A stretch of DNA of 64,000 nt from Halomicroarcula saliterrae (GTDB lineage Archaea; Halobacteriota; Halobacteria; Halobacteriales; Haloarculaceae), in contig NZ_JAMQON010000001.1 of NCBI RefSeq assembly GCF_031624395.1, forward strand, positions 1,240,001 to 1,304,000, in the 5' to 3' direction. Position 1 is the first letter of the stretch. Each line of letters begins with the position of its first letter. Positions 16,640 to 25,196 of this stretch are shown here, piece by piece. A program made the position numbers and the translations under genes. The notes under the pieces were generated by a model that saw only the letters and a program-made list of their open reading frames with translations, did not search any database and had not been told where the DNA came from.

Positions 16640-17251
16640 CTACTGGACGCGACCGAACGCCAGCGTACCGCTGATAGATTCGATGTAGGCGTTGACGACC
16701 TGCCCTTCGCGGGCGCCCGAGACGAAGATGGTGTACTTGCCCTTCTCGGCGACGCCGTCGCCCTCGCGGCCGGTGCCGGTGATCTTGACCTCGTAGGTCT
16801 CGCCCTCTTCGAGGGTCGGGGTGTTCTGCTGGGTCGTGTTGCTCGCGCCCTTCGAGACCGGGCGGAAGGCACCACAGGCCTGACAGCGGAGCATGTCCAC
16901 GCCGTCTTCGGTCTTGAGGACGGTGTCGGGCAGGCCACACTCCGAGCAGGTGACGTACTCGGCGACGTAGGCGTCGACGGCGGCCTCGAAGTCGGCGACG
17001 TCGAACGAGCCGTTGTAGCGGGCCTCCCCGCCGTCGAACTGGCCGTTGGTCCCGAACTCCCGCTGGATGGAGCTGTGGAGGTGCTGGGCGTCACGCGAGA
17101 GCGCGTCGGCGATGGCTTCGAGGTTCGTCAGGCGTGTGAACGCGCCGTCCGTCTGGCCCTCCGGGTCCGGGATGGAGAGGCGCTCACCGGCCTCCCGGGG
17201 CTGGTCCGGGAGTACGTCGTACGCTCTGTCGAGTGCGGATTCGTAGTTCAT
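16640..17251 (-). CDS. Translation initiation factor aIF2 beta subunit with C-terminal TRAM domain
   Basis: 203 residues. Residues 1-130 are the aIF2-beta/eIF5 fold with a zinc ribbon (CSEC and CQAC pairs in VTCSECGLPD and MLRCQACGAF). Residues 140-203 form a TRAM domain (GETYEVKITGTGREGDGVAE, then GQVVNAYIESISG), a beta-barrel RNA-binding module. aIF2 delivers Met-tRNAi to the small ribosomal subunit; the TRAM fusion is a known haloarchaeal arrangement and may add RNA contacts. Stop codons of this gene and SRAP are six bases apart (convergent). Confidence 0.92.
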   Translation of the reverse strand: MNYESALDRAYDVLPDQPREAGERLSIPDPEGQTDGAFTRLTNLEAIADALSRDAQHLHSSIQREFGTNGQFDGGEARYNGSFDVADFEAAVDAYVAEYVTCSECGLPDTVLKTEDGVDMLRCQACGAFRPVSKGASNTTQQNTPTLEEGETYEVKITGTGREGDGVAEKGKYTIFVSGAREGQVVNAYIESISGTLAFGRVQ

Positions 17252-17408
17252 ACCCCACAGAAGTGGGTTCGGACCTATAGTCGTTCCGTGATAGTCGCTG
17301 GCAGCGGGGAGCCCGAGAGTCCTGCGCTGCCGGGCGATCGGTCCGGTAAGACGAGGCCACCGAACGTAAGTTCACGATTACAAACCGCTCGTCTCGGTTA
17401 CCAGCGGT

Positions 17409-18449
17409 ATGTTCTCGCGATGGAGACGACGACGGTTCGTGACCGCGACGGCGGCCGTGCTCGGCGGTATCGGGCTCGCAGCGACCACTGATGCCGACGA
17501 CCGAGAGCGCTCGTTCGTGGCCGAGCAGGACGGCGAGTGTCTCCCGGTGGTGCCGTTGACTGGGGACGTGCCCGTCGAGGAGTTCTACGACTGGGGCAGG
17601 GAGGAACGCTCCTGGAGTTCGGAGGGCACCGGGGAGCTCCAGCGGTCCGAAACGAGTCTCCTGTTTCTCTACCGGGGACCCGACGGGCTCAGCCTCGTCC
17701 TGATCCACGACAGAGCGGACGACGGCACCCCGGGCGGTGCCGCCTCGGTCACTGTCGAGGGCGTCCCGGACGGCGCGACGTGGGTCGTCAAGGACGACCT
17801 GTACGACGCCCCTACCAACGTCGACCGGTGGGAGCTCGACGGGACGGTCGTCGAGGCGAACGAGACCGAAGACGGAGATATCGAGGCCGTGCCAGTCGAC
17901 GACCAAGATTCGACGGACGACGAGGAGTCGACCGACGAGGGAACGCCAATGGACGACGAAGAGTCGACCGACGAGGGAACGCCAATGGACGACGAAGAGT
18001 CGACCGAAGACGAGGGAACACCGGCGGACGGTGAAGAGGCGACCGACGACGCTGACGAGCGCACCGACGAGATCGACTGGTGGTGGACCGAGGGGAGGAC
18101 CGACGGGGGCGCGCTCCGCGGGCTCGCGATGGACGACCTCGCCCTCGAAATCGAGATGGCGTTCAACGAGGCCGCCGCGCTGTACGAGGACCCGGACCAC
18201 GGTGAGATAACCACGTGGACGCTGCTGTCCGGCGACACCGACGACCCAGAGCGAACCGAGCTGGACCCCGAGGAGACGCTGACCCTTCGGACCGGAAGCT
18301 ACGACGGGGGAGAGTGCGAGCCCGCGGCGACCGAGGACGCGGATAGCGAGCCGGAAACGGCCGAGGAAGAGGCTACGGCGACTGAGACGGACGATGAAAC
18401 CACTGAGAAAGAGACGGAGCGTGTAGCGACGGACACCGACGGCGACTGA
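17409..18449 (+). CDS. Exported acidic protein with DDEESTDEGTPM repeats
   Basis: 346 residues. N-terminus MFSRWRRRRFVTATAAVLGG looks like a twin-arginine export signal (RRRF followed by a hydrophobic run to about residue 27). A globular part (residues 30-155) contains TSLLFLYRGPDGLSLVLIHD. Then comes an Asp/Glu/Ser/Thr linker built from a 12-residue repeat, a second globular stretch (IDWWWTEGRTDGG to TLRTGSYDGGECE) and an acidic Thr-rich tail, suitable for O-glycosylation and wall attachment by analogy. No enzymatic motif is seen. Confidence 0.7.
   Translation: MFSRWRRRRFVTATAAVLGGIGLAATTDADDRERSFVAEQDGECLPVVPLTGDVPVEEFYDWGREERSWSSEGTGELQRSETSLLFLYRGPDGLSLVLIHDRADDGTPGGAASVTVEGVPDGATWVVKDDLYDAPTNVDRWELDGTVVEANETEDGDIEAVPVDDQDSTDDEESTDEGTPMDDEESTDEGTPMDDEESTEDEGTPADGEEATDDADERTDEIDWWWTEGRTDGGALRGLAMDDLALEIEMAFNEAAALYEDPDHGEITTWTLLSGDTDDPERTELDPEETLTLRTGSYDGGECEPAATEDADSEPETAEEEATATETDDETTEKETERVATDTDGD
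17916..18026 (+). repeat. In-frame tandem repeat (36-base unit, about 3 copies)
   Basis: Two exact-length 36-base units (17916-17951 and 17952-17987, differing at a single base) and a third of 39 bases with more changes encode DDEESTDEGTPM repeats inside the exported acidic protein. Near-identity of the first two copies suggests recent slippage duplication. Confidence 0.9.
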
Positions 18450-18518
18450 GAGCCCCGCGTTCTCAGCTACCCCGCGGAGTCCCAACCGGGTCGAACGCGC
18501 CCGTACACGCCGGGCCGA

Positions 18519-20315
18519 TTATTCGAGGTGGTGGTAGTCCAGCTCGTAGCCGTTGTCCAGGGCTTCCTGGACCTCGGGACCGGGTTCGGCCACGCCGCGG
18601 CTCCGCAGGGAGAGGCCCGCCGTCCCCTCGCTGACGAGGATGTTCTTGCGCCAGTCGGCGTCGGTTCCGGTGTAGTCCGTCCGGTAGTGCGCGCCGCGGG
18701 ATTCGGTCCGTTCGAGCGCCGCCTCCAGCATGGCCTGGGCGATCGGGAGGCTAAAGGAGAGGTCGACGGCGAACTCGAACGCCCTGCTCGTCCGGTCGCC
18801 CTCGACACGCAGGTCCGTCGTCCGCGACCGGAGCGCGTCGAGTTCGGCCAGTCCCTCGCGGAGCGACGACTCGTCCCGGAGGATGCCGGCGTGGTGCCAG
18901 AGAATCTCCCCGAGTTCGGTCAGCAACGCCCGTGGCGTCGCGCCGCCGTCGCTGGCTTCGAGCTCGGCCAGCGCGCTGAACTCCCGCTCGGCGAGGGCGC
19001 GCTGGCCGTCGGTGAGCGTCGGGGGCTCGTCGTCGGCGCGCTCGGCGACGTGTTCGCCGACGAGCTTGCCGATGGCGACCGTCTCGGCCAGCGAGTTCCC
19101 CCCGAGGCGGTTCGCGCCGTGGACCCCCGCGACCGTCTCGCCGACGGCGTAGAGCCCGTCGACGCCGGTCTCGCCGGTCGAGAAGTCGATGTCGACTCCG
19201 CCCATCGAGTAGTGGGCGGTCGGCGCCACCTCCATCGGTTCCTCGGTGATATCCACCCCGAGCGACCCGAACCGCTCGACCATGCTCGGGAGCCGGTCCC
19301 TGATGTACTCGTCGTCGCGGTGGGAGATGTCCAGATAGACGCCGCCGTGCTCGGTGCCCCGTCCCTCGCGTATCTCCTGTGCGATGGCGCGAGCGACGAC
19401 GTCGCGGGCGTCCAGCTCCATCTGGTCGGGCGAGTACCGCTCCATGAACCGCTCGCCCTCGCTGTTGAACAGCCGGCCGCCCTCGCCCCGGACGGCCTCG
19501 GTGACGAGTCTGCCGTCCCACTCGTCGCCGTAGCGGTCGCCGACCATGCCGGTCGGGTGGAACTGGACGAACTCGATGTCCACGAGCCGCGCGCCGGCCC
19601 CCATCGCCAGCGCCGGCCCGTCGCCGTTGTTCTCGTCCTCCCGGGAGGAGTGGCGAGTGTACAGCGCCGACGACCCCCCGGCCGCGAGCACTACGTGGTC
19701 CGAGCGAAAGAGCAGAAACTCACCGGACTCCATGTCGAAGCCGAGGGCCCCGGCGACGCGGTCACCGTCGGTCAGCAGGCGGGTCACCATCACGTTGTCC
19801 CGGTAGGGAATCTCCATGTCCCGGGCTTTCGCGACGAGCGTGTCGAGCATTGCTTCGCCGGTCCGGTCGCCCACGAAGCAGGTCCGGCGAAACGACTGGG
19901 CACCGAAGTAGCGCTGGTTTATCTTCCCGTCCTCGGTCCGGTCGAACGGCATCCCCCAGTCGGCCAGCTCGCGGATGCGGTCGGGCATGTGTTTCGCCGT
20001 CAGCTCCACCGCCTCGGGGTCGTTGATGTAGTGGCCCTCGTCGAACGTGTCGGCCGCGTGGATAGTCCAGTCGTCTTCGGGGTCGAGCGACCCAAGTGCG
20101 GCGTTGATACCGCCGGCCGCCCACGTGGTGTGGGCGTCACCGTGGTCGCTCTTGCCGATGACCAGCGGTTCGACGCCCCGGTCTGCGAGCGCGATTGCGA
20201 CGCGGGCACCCGCGGCGCCCGCACCGACGACCAGTACCGGAACCGACACGGTCTCGTAGTCGATGGTCTCGTCGCTCTCAGCCGTCGCTCCGGCGGTCTG
20301 CAGTCGGTCTCGCAT
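18519..20315 (-). CDS. FAD-dependent succinate/fumarate/aspartate oxidoreductase (NadB/FrdA-like)
   Basis: 598 residues. FAD motif VLVVGAGAAGARVAIAL near residues 26-42, TTWAAGGINAALG, the substrate region FVQFHPTGMVG, the active-site loop GANRLGGNSLAE and a C-terminal helical domain with ESRGAHYRTDY. This combination fits both L-aspartate oxidase (NadB) and the flavoprotein of fumarate reductase. No iron-sulfur or membrane-anchor partner gene is adjacent, which favours a stand-alone oxidase such as NadB, the first step of NAD synthesis, but quinolinate synthase genes are not nearby either. Start at 20315. Confidence 0.8.
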   Translation of the reverse strand: MRDRLQTAGATAESDETIDYETVSVPVLVVGAGAAGARVAIALADRGVEPLVIGKSDHGDAHTTWAAGGINAALGSLDPEDDWTIHAADTFDEGHYINDPEAVELTAKHMPDRIRELADWGMPFDRTEDGKINQRYFGAQSFRRTCFVGDRTGEAMLDTLVAKARDMEIPYRDNVMVTRLLTDGDRVAGALGFDMESGEFLLFRSDHVVLAAGGSSALYTRHSSREDENNGDGPALAMGAGARLVDIEFVQFHPTGMVGDRYGDEWDGRLVTEAVRGEGGRLFNSEGERFMERYSPDQMELDARDVVARAIAQEIREGRGTEHGGVYLDISHRDDEYIRDRLPSMVERFGSLGVDITEEPMEVAPTAHYSMGGVDIDFSTGETGVDGLYAVGETVAGVHGANRLGGNSLAETVAIGKLVGEHVAERADDEPPTLTDGQRALAEREFSALAELEASDGGATPRALLTELGEILWHHAGILRDESSLREGLAELDALRSRTTDLRVEGDRTSRAFEFAVDLSFSLPIAQAMLEAALERTESRGAHYRTDYTGTDADWRKNILVSEGTAGLSLRSRGVAEPGPEVQEALDNGYELDYHHLE

Positions 20316-20397
20316 ACCACAAAGTAGGGTCTGGAGACGGTTAAGGGTCGCGCGCATGCGCGCGAATTGTCGGCTGGCCTCGGGACGGCTGGCGGCG

Positions 20398-20754
20398 TCA
20401 GGCGAACAGCAACAGCGCGTTCGAGACGACGGCCGCGCCGGTGACAGCCCCGAAAAGCGCGAGGAAGACGGCCGCGTTCCGGTCGTCGAGCAGCAGCCAC
20501 CCACAGACCAGCCACACCATCGCGCCGAACTTCACGAGCCACAGACCCACCAGCCCGAACTCCGCGAGTAGCGCCGCGACGACGGCGTTCCCCTCGCGGT
20601 AGCCCGCGGCCAGCCCGACCATCGTCAGGAGGATGTCGGCGACCGTCGTCGCGAGGATGACGGCCCAGAGAACGAGGTGAGTCCGCGTCATCCGTCGCTC
20701 CCGGCGCACTGTCAACAGCGCGTCGTCTGCCTCGGCGGTGGACACCAGCGCCAT
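20398..20754 (-). CDS. Small four-helix membrane protein
   Basis: 118 residues: about 25 charged residues, then three to four hydrophobic helices (THLVLWAVILATTVADILL, then GLVGLWLVKFGAMVWLVCGW, then VFLALFGAVTGAAVVSNALL). The A-D-x-x-x-T pattern in the first helix with a short loop YREGNAVV is typical of a widely distributed haloarchaeal DUF (DUF5658-like, tentative). Function unknown. A shorter start at 20691 (MTRTHLVL) is possible. Confidence 0.7.
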   Translation of the reverse strand: MALVSTAEADDALLTVRRERRMTRTHLVLWAVILATTVADILLTMVGLAAGYREGNAVVAALLAEFGLVGLWLVKFGAMVWLVCGWLLLDDRNAAVFLALFGAVTGAAVVSNALLLFA

Positions 20755-20847
20755 CGTGGTGAGTCAGGGACTCGAACGGTATGAACGCTCGGGCGCAAGC
20801 TCGGCCCGTATCCACACACATATGGGCGCTTGCCCGCTACCCGCTGT

Positions 20848-21375
20848 ATGGTCCAGATCGACCTGACCACCAGTCAGGAGCAGACCCTGACTGCGCTGGT
20901 CAATCAGCACCGCCCGGGGGAGGGGCCGGTCAAGGCACAGACCGTCGCCGACGAGGTCGACCGGAGCCTCGGCACTATCCAGAACCAGATGCAGCGCCTC
21001 TCACAGCTCGGCGTCGTCGAGGGCGTCTCCGGCCCCGCCGGCGGGTACGAGCCCACGGAGATGGCGTTTCAGGCTCTGGGCCGCGAGCCGCTCGACGAGA
21101 CCGCGGCCGTCACCGTCGCCCACGACTACGACCGGCTCGACGTGACCATCGACCAGATACGCTTCAAGAGCGTCCACCACCCCGAGAACTGCCGCGTCGA
21201 GCTCCACCTCCAGCAGTCCGTCGACGGCTTCAGCGTCGGGCAGGCCGTCGCCGCCGGACCGACGCCGCTCTCCGGGCTGGTCGTCGCCGGCACCATCGAG
21301 GCCATCGACGACACGACGAACACGCTGATTCTCGACGTCGCACAGCTGGAAGCCCCGGTCGAACCGCCCGAGTAG
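20848..21375 (+). CDS. HTH transcriptional regulator with C-terminal ligand/unknown domain
   Basis: 175 residues. Residues 5-70 form a winged HTH (LTTSQEQTLTALVNQHRPGEG, then TVADEVDRSLGTIQNQMQRL with recognition helix, and VVEGVSGPAGGYEPT wing), as in Rrf2/MarR-type regulators. Residues 75-170 form a beta-rich domain (VTIDQIRFKSVHHPENCRVE, then GQAVAAGPTPLSGLVVAGTI). No cysteine cluster is visible, so an Fe-S sensor is unlikely. The target is unknown; the nearest divergent gene is the small membrane protein at 20398. An in-frame ATG at 20830 is less likely. Confidence 0.75.
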   Translation: MVQIDLTTSQEQTLTALVNQHRPGEGPVKAQTVADEVDRSLGTIQNQMQRLSQLGVVEGVSGPAGGYEPTEMAFQALGREPLDETAAVTVAHDYDRLDVTIDQIRFKSVHHPENCRVELHLQQSVDGFSVGQAVAAGPTPLSGLVVAGTIEAIDDTTNTLILDVAQLEAPVEPPE

Positions 21376-21376
21376 G

Positions 21377-21622
21377 CTACCCGCCGTGTTTTCGGTACCA
21401 GACGCGCTCTCCGACGGGTGACTCGTCGGCGTCGATGTCCAGGCGACCCAGAAACAGGTCCCTGACCGCGAGCGTCACTGTCAGTTCGACCGACTCGCCG
21501 TCGCGTGGTTCGACGGTCACGACGCAGTGGCCGTCGCGTTCGCCGATGGCGGCGATAGTTCCCACGGACCACCGGTCGACGTGGTGGCTCGGTTCGCGGG
21601 CGTGGATGCGGTCGTGTGTCAC
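21377..21622 (-). CDS. Small beta-rich protein, GTG start coupled to upstream gene
   Basis: 81 residues if it starts at GTG 21622, whose first base is the last base of the upstream TAG stop (TAGTG), a typical reinitiation arrangement; an ATG at 21646 in the same frame is the alternative. Content: HVDRWSVGTIAAIGERDGHCVV then TVEPRDGESVELTVTLAVRDLFLGRL, an OB- or SH3-like barrel by pattern (inference). No function assigned. It converges with the HTH regulator gene, with stops one base apart. Confidence 0.6.
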   Translation of the reverse strand: MTHDRIHAREPSHHVDRWSVGTIAAIGERDGHCVVTVEPRDGESVELTVTLAVRDLFLGRLDIDADESPVGERVWYRKHGG

Positions 21623-21777
21623 TACCGGCCCCACTCGTAGAACCACCAGGCGCTGCCCAGCAGGAGGAGCCCGGCGCCGAGCGCCGACGTGGCTGGTTCG
21701 GGGAACACGAACAGGAGGAAGCCGACGAGCATCATCGTCACCGGCTCGACCTCGTCGAGATAATCGCTGAGTGCCAT
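21622..21777 (-). CDS. 51-residue two-helix membrane protein
   Basis: Short gene: an acidic N-terminus (MALSDYLDEVEP) followed by two hydrophobic helices split by a Pro-Glu-Pro turn (VGFLLFVFPEPATSALGAGL then LLLGSAWWFYEWGR). The stop overlaps the GTG of the next gene. The clean initiation codon, coherent membrane pattern and overlap support it as real; proteins of this sort are common and unannotated in haloarchaea. Function unknown. Confidence 0.65.
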   Translation of the reverse strand: MALSDYLDEVEPVTMMLVGFLLFVFPEPATSALGAGLLLLGSAWWFYEWGR

Positions 21778-21814
21778 GGGTGACTGTCGGCGAGCGGACT
21801 GAAAGAAGTTCCTC

Positions 21815-23080
21815 TCAGGACGAGGGGGACGCCGCGTCGCGGCGGGGGCGGAACTCGATGGGGAACTCCTCGACGCCGTAGATGAACGCGCTCCTGACCG
21901 GCTGGAGTGTCTCGCCCCTCCGCTCGATGTCCGCCGCGCGCTCGAACAGCGCGTTGAGCCCGATTCGGGCCTCCATCCGTGCGAGCGGCGCGCCCAGACA
22001 GTAGTGGGTCCCCCGGCCGAAGCCGAAGTGGGGGTTGGGCGCGCGGTCGATGCGGAACTCGCCGGGGTCCGCGAAGACGTCGCCGTCGCGGTTCGCCGCG
22101 CCGAGCCACGGGACGACGACGTCGCCCGCCTCGATTTCGGTCCCCCGGAGCTCGACCGGCTCCGTGGCGATTCGGGCCAGCGCCTGCACCGGCGAGCGGT
22201 ACCGGAGCACCTCCTCGACCGCGCTCTCGATGGACACCGAGCCGTCCCGCACCCGCTCTAGCGCCGTCGGATGGGCGGTCAGACAGCGCATCGCGTTACC
22301 GATGAGGTTGGTCGTGGTGATGTTGCCGGCGACGAGCAACAGCATACAGAACCCGAGGGCCTCCTCGTGGGTGAGTCGGTCCTCGCTTGCGGCCTCCGCG
22401 ATGACCGTGATGAGGTCGTCCCGCGGCTCCCGCGCTCTGGCGTCGAGTTTCTCCTCGAAGTACTCGGCCAGCTCTTCGCTGGCCTCTTGCTGGCGCTCCT
22501 GGTAGGCCTCCGTCGCCGCCTCGCTGGTGTCGGTCGGCGTCTCGACGAGCGTCTCGGACCACCTGCGGAACTGCGGGCGGTCCTCGCTCGGTACGCCGAG
22601 TAGCTCCGCGATGACGATGACGGGGAAGGGGTACGCGAAGTCGTCGATGACGTCCATTCGGCCGCCCTCGACGGCGTCGTCGAGCAGGTCGGCGGCGATC
22701 TCCTCGAAGCGTGCGGCCCGCCCCGCGATAGCCCGCGGTCGGAACCAGTCCTCGACGACGCCGCGCAGCCTGTCGTGTCGGTCCCCGTCGGTCAGGAGCA
22801 TCGTCTCCATGATGGGACTCTGTTCGTCCTCGGGGGGCAGGTCGATGGTGCTTGCCAGCCGCGGGTCCGACGAGAAGGTCTCGGGGTCGTCGAGAATCCG
22901 GTCGACGTCGTCGTAGCGGAACACGTCCCAGCACTCCCGGTGGTCGTCGTAGCGGACCGGGTGGTCCTCGCGCATCTCGGCGTACCAGTCGAACGGGTCC
23001 AGCCACGCCTCGCGGGTCGACAGCGCGCTGGGCACGCGTTCGAGTGACTGTGCGTCCCCCTCGTCGGTGGGTGCGCTCAT
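21815..23080 (-). CDS. Cytochrome P450
   Basis: 421 residues, soluble bacterial-type (class I) P450. Heme-binding loop FGFGRGTHYCLG at residues 352-363 with Cys361 as the thiolate ligand; the ExxR motif is in EEVLRYRSP; the I-helix carries VAGNITTTNLIGNA, in which the usual acid of A-G-x-[ED]-T is Ile, though the Thr remains. The substrate is unknown and no ferredoxin or reductase gene is adjacent, so electron donors must be encoded elsewhere. Monocistronic, with a 36-base gap to the 21777 start. Confidence 0.95.
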   Translation of the reverse strand: MSAPTDEGDAQSLERVPSALSTREAWLDPFDWYAEMREDHPVRYDDHRECWDVFRYDDVDRILDDPETFSSDPRLASTIDLPPEDEQSPIMETMLLTDGDRHDRLRGVVEDWFRPRAIAGRAARFEEIAADLLDDAVEGGRMDVIDDFAYPFPVIVIAELLGVPSEDRPQFRRWSETLVETPTDTSEAATEAYQERQQEASEELAEYFEEKLDARAREPRDDLITVIAEAASEDRLTHEEALGFCMLLLVAGNITTTNLIGNAMRCLTAHPTALERVRDGSVSIESAVEEVLRYRSPVQALARIATEPVELRGTEIEAGDVVVPWLGAANRDGDVFADPGEFRIDRAPNPHFGFGRGTHYCLGAPLARMEARIGLNALFERAADIERRGETLQPVRSAFIYGVEEFPIEFRPRRDAASPSS

Positions 23081-23156
23081 ACACTAGTTAGTAATCCGAC
23101 AACTATCAACGTCAGGTCGCGGGTCGGCAAGCCGTTCGTAACTGCGTGCGAACTGG

Positions 23157-23989
23157 CTACTGTCGGGAGTCGAACTCCTGATAGATGACGTGGCCACAGG
23201 CCTTGCAGTGGGACGCGTCGGCGTCGTGGTGGGAGAGCCCGCAGTTCGGGCAGGTGACGGCGACCTTCTCTCTGGAGCGCCACTCCTTGACTATCTTCCC
23301 CGCCTGCCAGGGGATGACGATGATGCCGGTCAGAATCGCGGCGACGGTGACCCAGCGGCCGGCCGCCGTCACGGGAATGATATCGCCGAAGCCGACCGTC
23401 GAGACGGTGACGACGACGTAGTAGAAGGCGTCACCGAAGTTCGCGACGCCGGGGTTGGCGGCGTGCTCGACGCTGTAGAACAGCCCGAGGAGACGAAAAA
23501 GAGCACCAGTACCGTCAGTAGGAGCTTCATCGCTCGCAGCGTGTTGTCGTCTATCGTCCCGAAGAAGAACTCCGCGTCGTCCGTGAACCGATAGAACCGC
23601 AGGACCCGGATCACGCGCAGGACCCGCAGGAAGCCGACGTTGAACGGGACCGCAGTGACCGGCAGGACGACGAGGACGAAGGTCGGGAGGATAGCGACGA
23701 GGTCGACGACGGTGTAGCCGTTGAGCGCCTCCGCGAGACGGTCGGTGGCGCCGTAGAGACGCAACGCGTACTCCACCGCGAAGACGACCCCGATAGCGAC
23801 TTCGAGCCGCCAGAGCAGCGCCGCGGTCCCGGCCGACACCGGGTAGGTCTGGGCGACGTACACCGCGACGAAGACGAGGTTCAGCGCGAGCAGGCCGATG
23901 TCGACTGCTTTACCCAGCGCTGTCTGGTGGTCCAGCAGATAGAAACGGACCTGTTGGCGGAAGTCGCCCTTCTCCGACGAGTCTGCCAT
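23157..23989 (-). pseudogene. Voltage-gated K+ channel gene with a one-base frameshift
   Basis: Read on the minus strand from ATG 23989 the protein has an S1-S4-like region (LNLVFVAVYVAQ, VEYALRLYG, then an Arg-rich S4 LRVLRVIRVLRFYRF) and S5 up to LFFVSSG near 23490, after which the frame runs into nonsense (CSTASS...). Inserting one base there restores LFYSVEHAANPGVANFG, the selectivity filter TVSTVGFGDI, S6 and a C-terminal zinc ribbon (CPNCGLSHHD ... CKACG) ending at 23157. A run of three Gs (CTCGGGCTG on the coding strand) is the likely site. Either the gene is broken or the assembly has an indel; both halves are otherwise intact and well conserved. Confidence 0.85.
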
Positions 23990-24062
23990 CACACACACGC
24001 CCTACTGACAGGCAGCTACGTAGGCGCTCGGGTTCCGGCTCGGTGTCGAACGGTACCCCGAG

Positions 24063-24067
24063 AAAAA
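24063..24067 (-). terminator. Poly-U terminator candidate downstream of cheW
   Basis: Five consecutive T on the coding strand (AAAAA on the plus strand) 10-15 bases past the CheW stop, a typical short haloarchaeal U-tract terminator. The evidence is positional only. Confidence 0.4.
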
Positions 24068-24077
24068 GACGGGGCGA

Positions 24078-25196
24078 CTATTCGTCCTCGGTCGCCGTCG
24101 CCTGCGACAGCGCGTCCTCGGGTTCGACCCAGATGACGAACTGGTCGTACTCCGCCCGGTCGACGACGCCGTTGATGTACTCGGCGTCGACCGGCGGGCG
24201 GTTGACGTCGGACTCGGCGACCGGGACGACCTGTCGGACCTCGTCGACGACCCAGCCGACCGCGCCCTGCTCCTCGAACTGCTCCGGGTCGAAGACGATG
24301 ATGAGGTTCTGTTCGCCCTCGCTCTCGATGTTCATCATCTCCTTGGGTTCGAGGATGGTCGTAATCTGGCCCCGCAGGTCGACGACACCGTCGACGAAAT
24401 CTGGCGTGTTGGGCACCCGCGTGACCGCGCTCCGTTTGACGATCTCCTCGACGTACTCGATGTCCAGACAGTAGTACTCCTCGCCGAGCGCGAACTCGAG
24501 GACGCGCACCACCTCCTCGGACTGGGTCGACCCCTCCTCCATCGCGGCTCGCGCCCCGCCCTCGGTGGACTCGACCGAGGAGGTGGCCATCGCCGCCTCC
24601 AGCAGCTCCCGGTCCGGGAGCTCGACGCCGGTCACGTCCCCGGGCACCGTCGAGGCACCGGTCACGTCCGCCGGGACCGACGGACTGTCCGTCTCGGTCG
24701 CTGCCTCGCTGTCGGTCCCCGCCTCGGCCGTCTCACCGGCGTCCGTTCCCATCACTTCCGCCGCCGACGCGGCGGCTCGCTGGGCGATGGCCTCGGCCTC
24801 GTCGGCCGCCGCGGGCGAGTTCGACGCGTCCGACCGGGAGTCGGTCGCGTCCGTCCGTGTCGACGCGGGCTGTGAGCGCTCCGGCGGTTCCGACGCCGTC
24901 GTGCCGGTCCCCGACGCCGTGGCAGCGTCACTCCCAGTCGTCGCGCGCTCGGTCGCGCCGTCGTTCTCACTCCCGTCCGTCGCGGGTTCGCCGGGCGACT
25001 CCGTCGACGCTGCGTCGTTGCCCGAGCTCGGATGGCCGGAGTCGCTGTCCGACGCCGCCGGTTCGGAGACATCGGTCGACGCCGCTGTCTCGGCCTCCGC
25101 GGTCGCGTCGGACTCCGCCGTTTCGTCGTCGGTACCCCTGTTGCCTTCGCGCATGTTGCGGATGCGCGCTGCTCTGTCCATACGGTCGTCGCTCAT
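24078..25196 (-). CDS. CheW-domain protein with a ~230-residue disordered N-terminus (ParP-like candidate)
   Basis: 372 residues. Residues 1-25 are basic (DRMDRAARIRNMREG); 26-225 are low-complexity Ser/Thr/Asp/Glu/Ala; 230-365 are a CheW/AIF domain (VRVLEFALGEEYYCLDIEYV, then VDLRGQITTILEP, then GWVVDEVRQVVPV). Ordinary CheW is about 150 residues, so the long tail is the oddity. The start ATG overlaps the stop of an upstream ParA-type ATPase by four bases. In Vibrio, ParP couples a CheW-like AIF domain and a disordered tail to the ParA-like ParC to hold chemosensory arrays at the pole; this gene pair has the same architecture, which is an inference of function, not of homology. Confidence 0.85.
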   Translation of the reverse strand: MSDDRMDRAARIRNMREGNRGTDDETAESDATAEAETAASTDVSEPAASDSDSGHPSSGNDAASTESPGEPATDGSENDGATERATTGSDAATASGTGTTASEPPERSQPASTRTDATDSRSDASNSPAAADEAEAIAQRAAASAAEVMGTDAGETAEAGTDSEAATETDSPSVPADVTGASTVPGDVTGVELPDRELLEAAMATSSVESTEGGARAAMEEGSTQSEEVVRVLEFALGEEYYCLDIEYVEEIVKRSAVTRVPNTPDFVDGVVDLRGQITTILEPKEMMNIESEGEQNLIIVFDPEQFEEQGAVGWVVDEVRQVVPVAESDVNRPPVDAEYINGVVDRAEYDQFVIWVEPEDALSQATATEDE

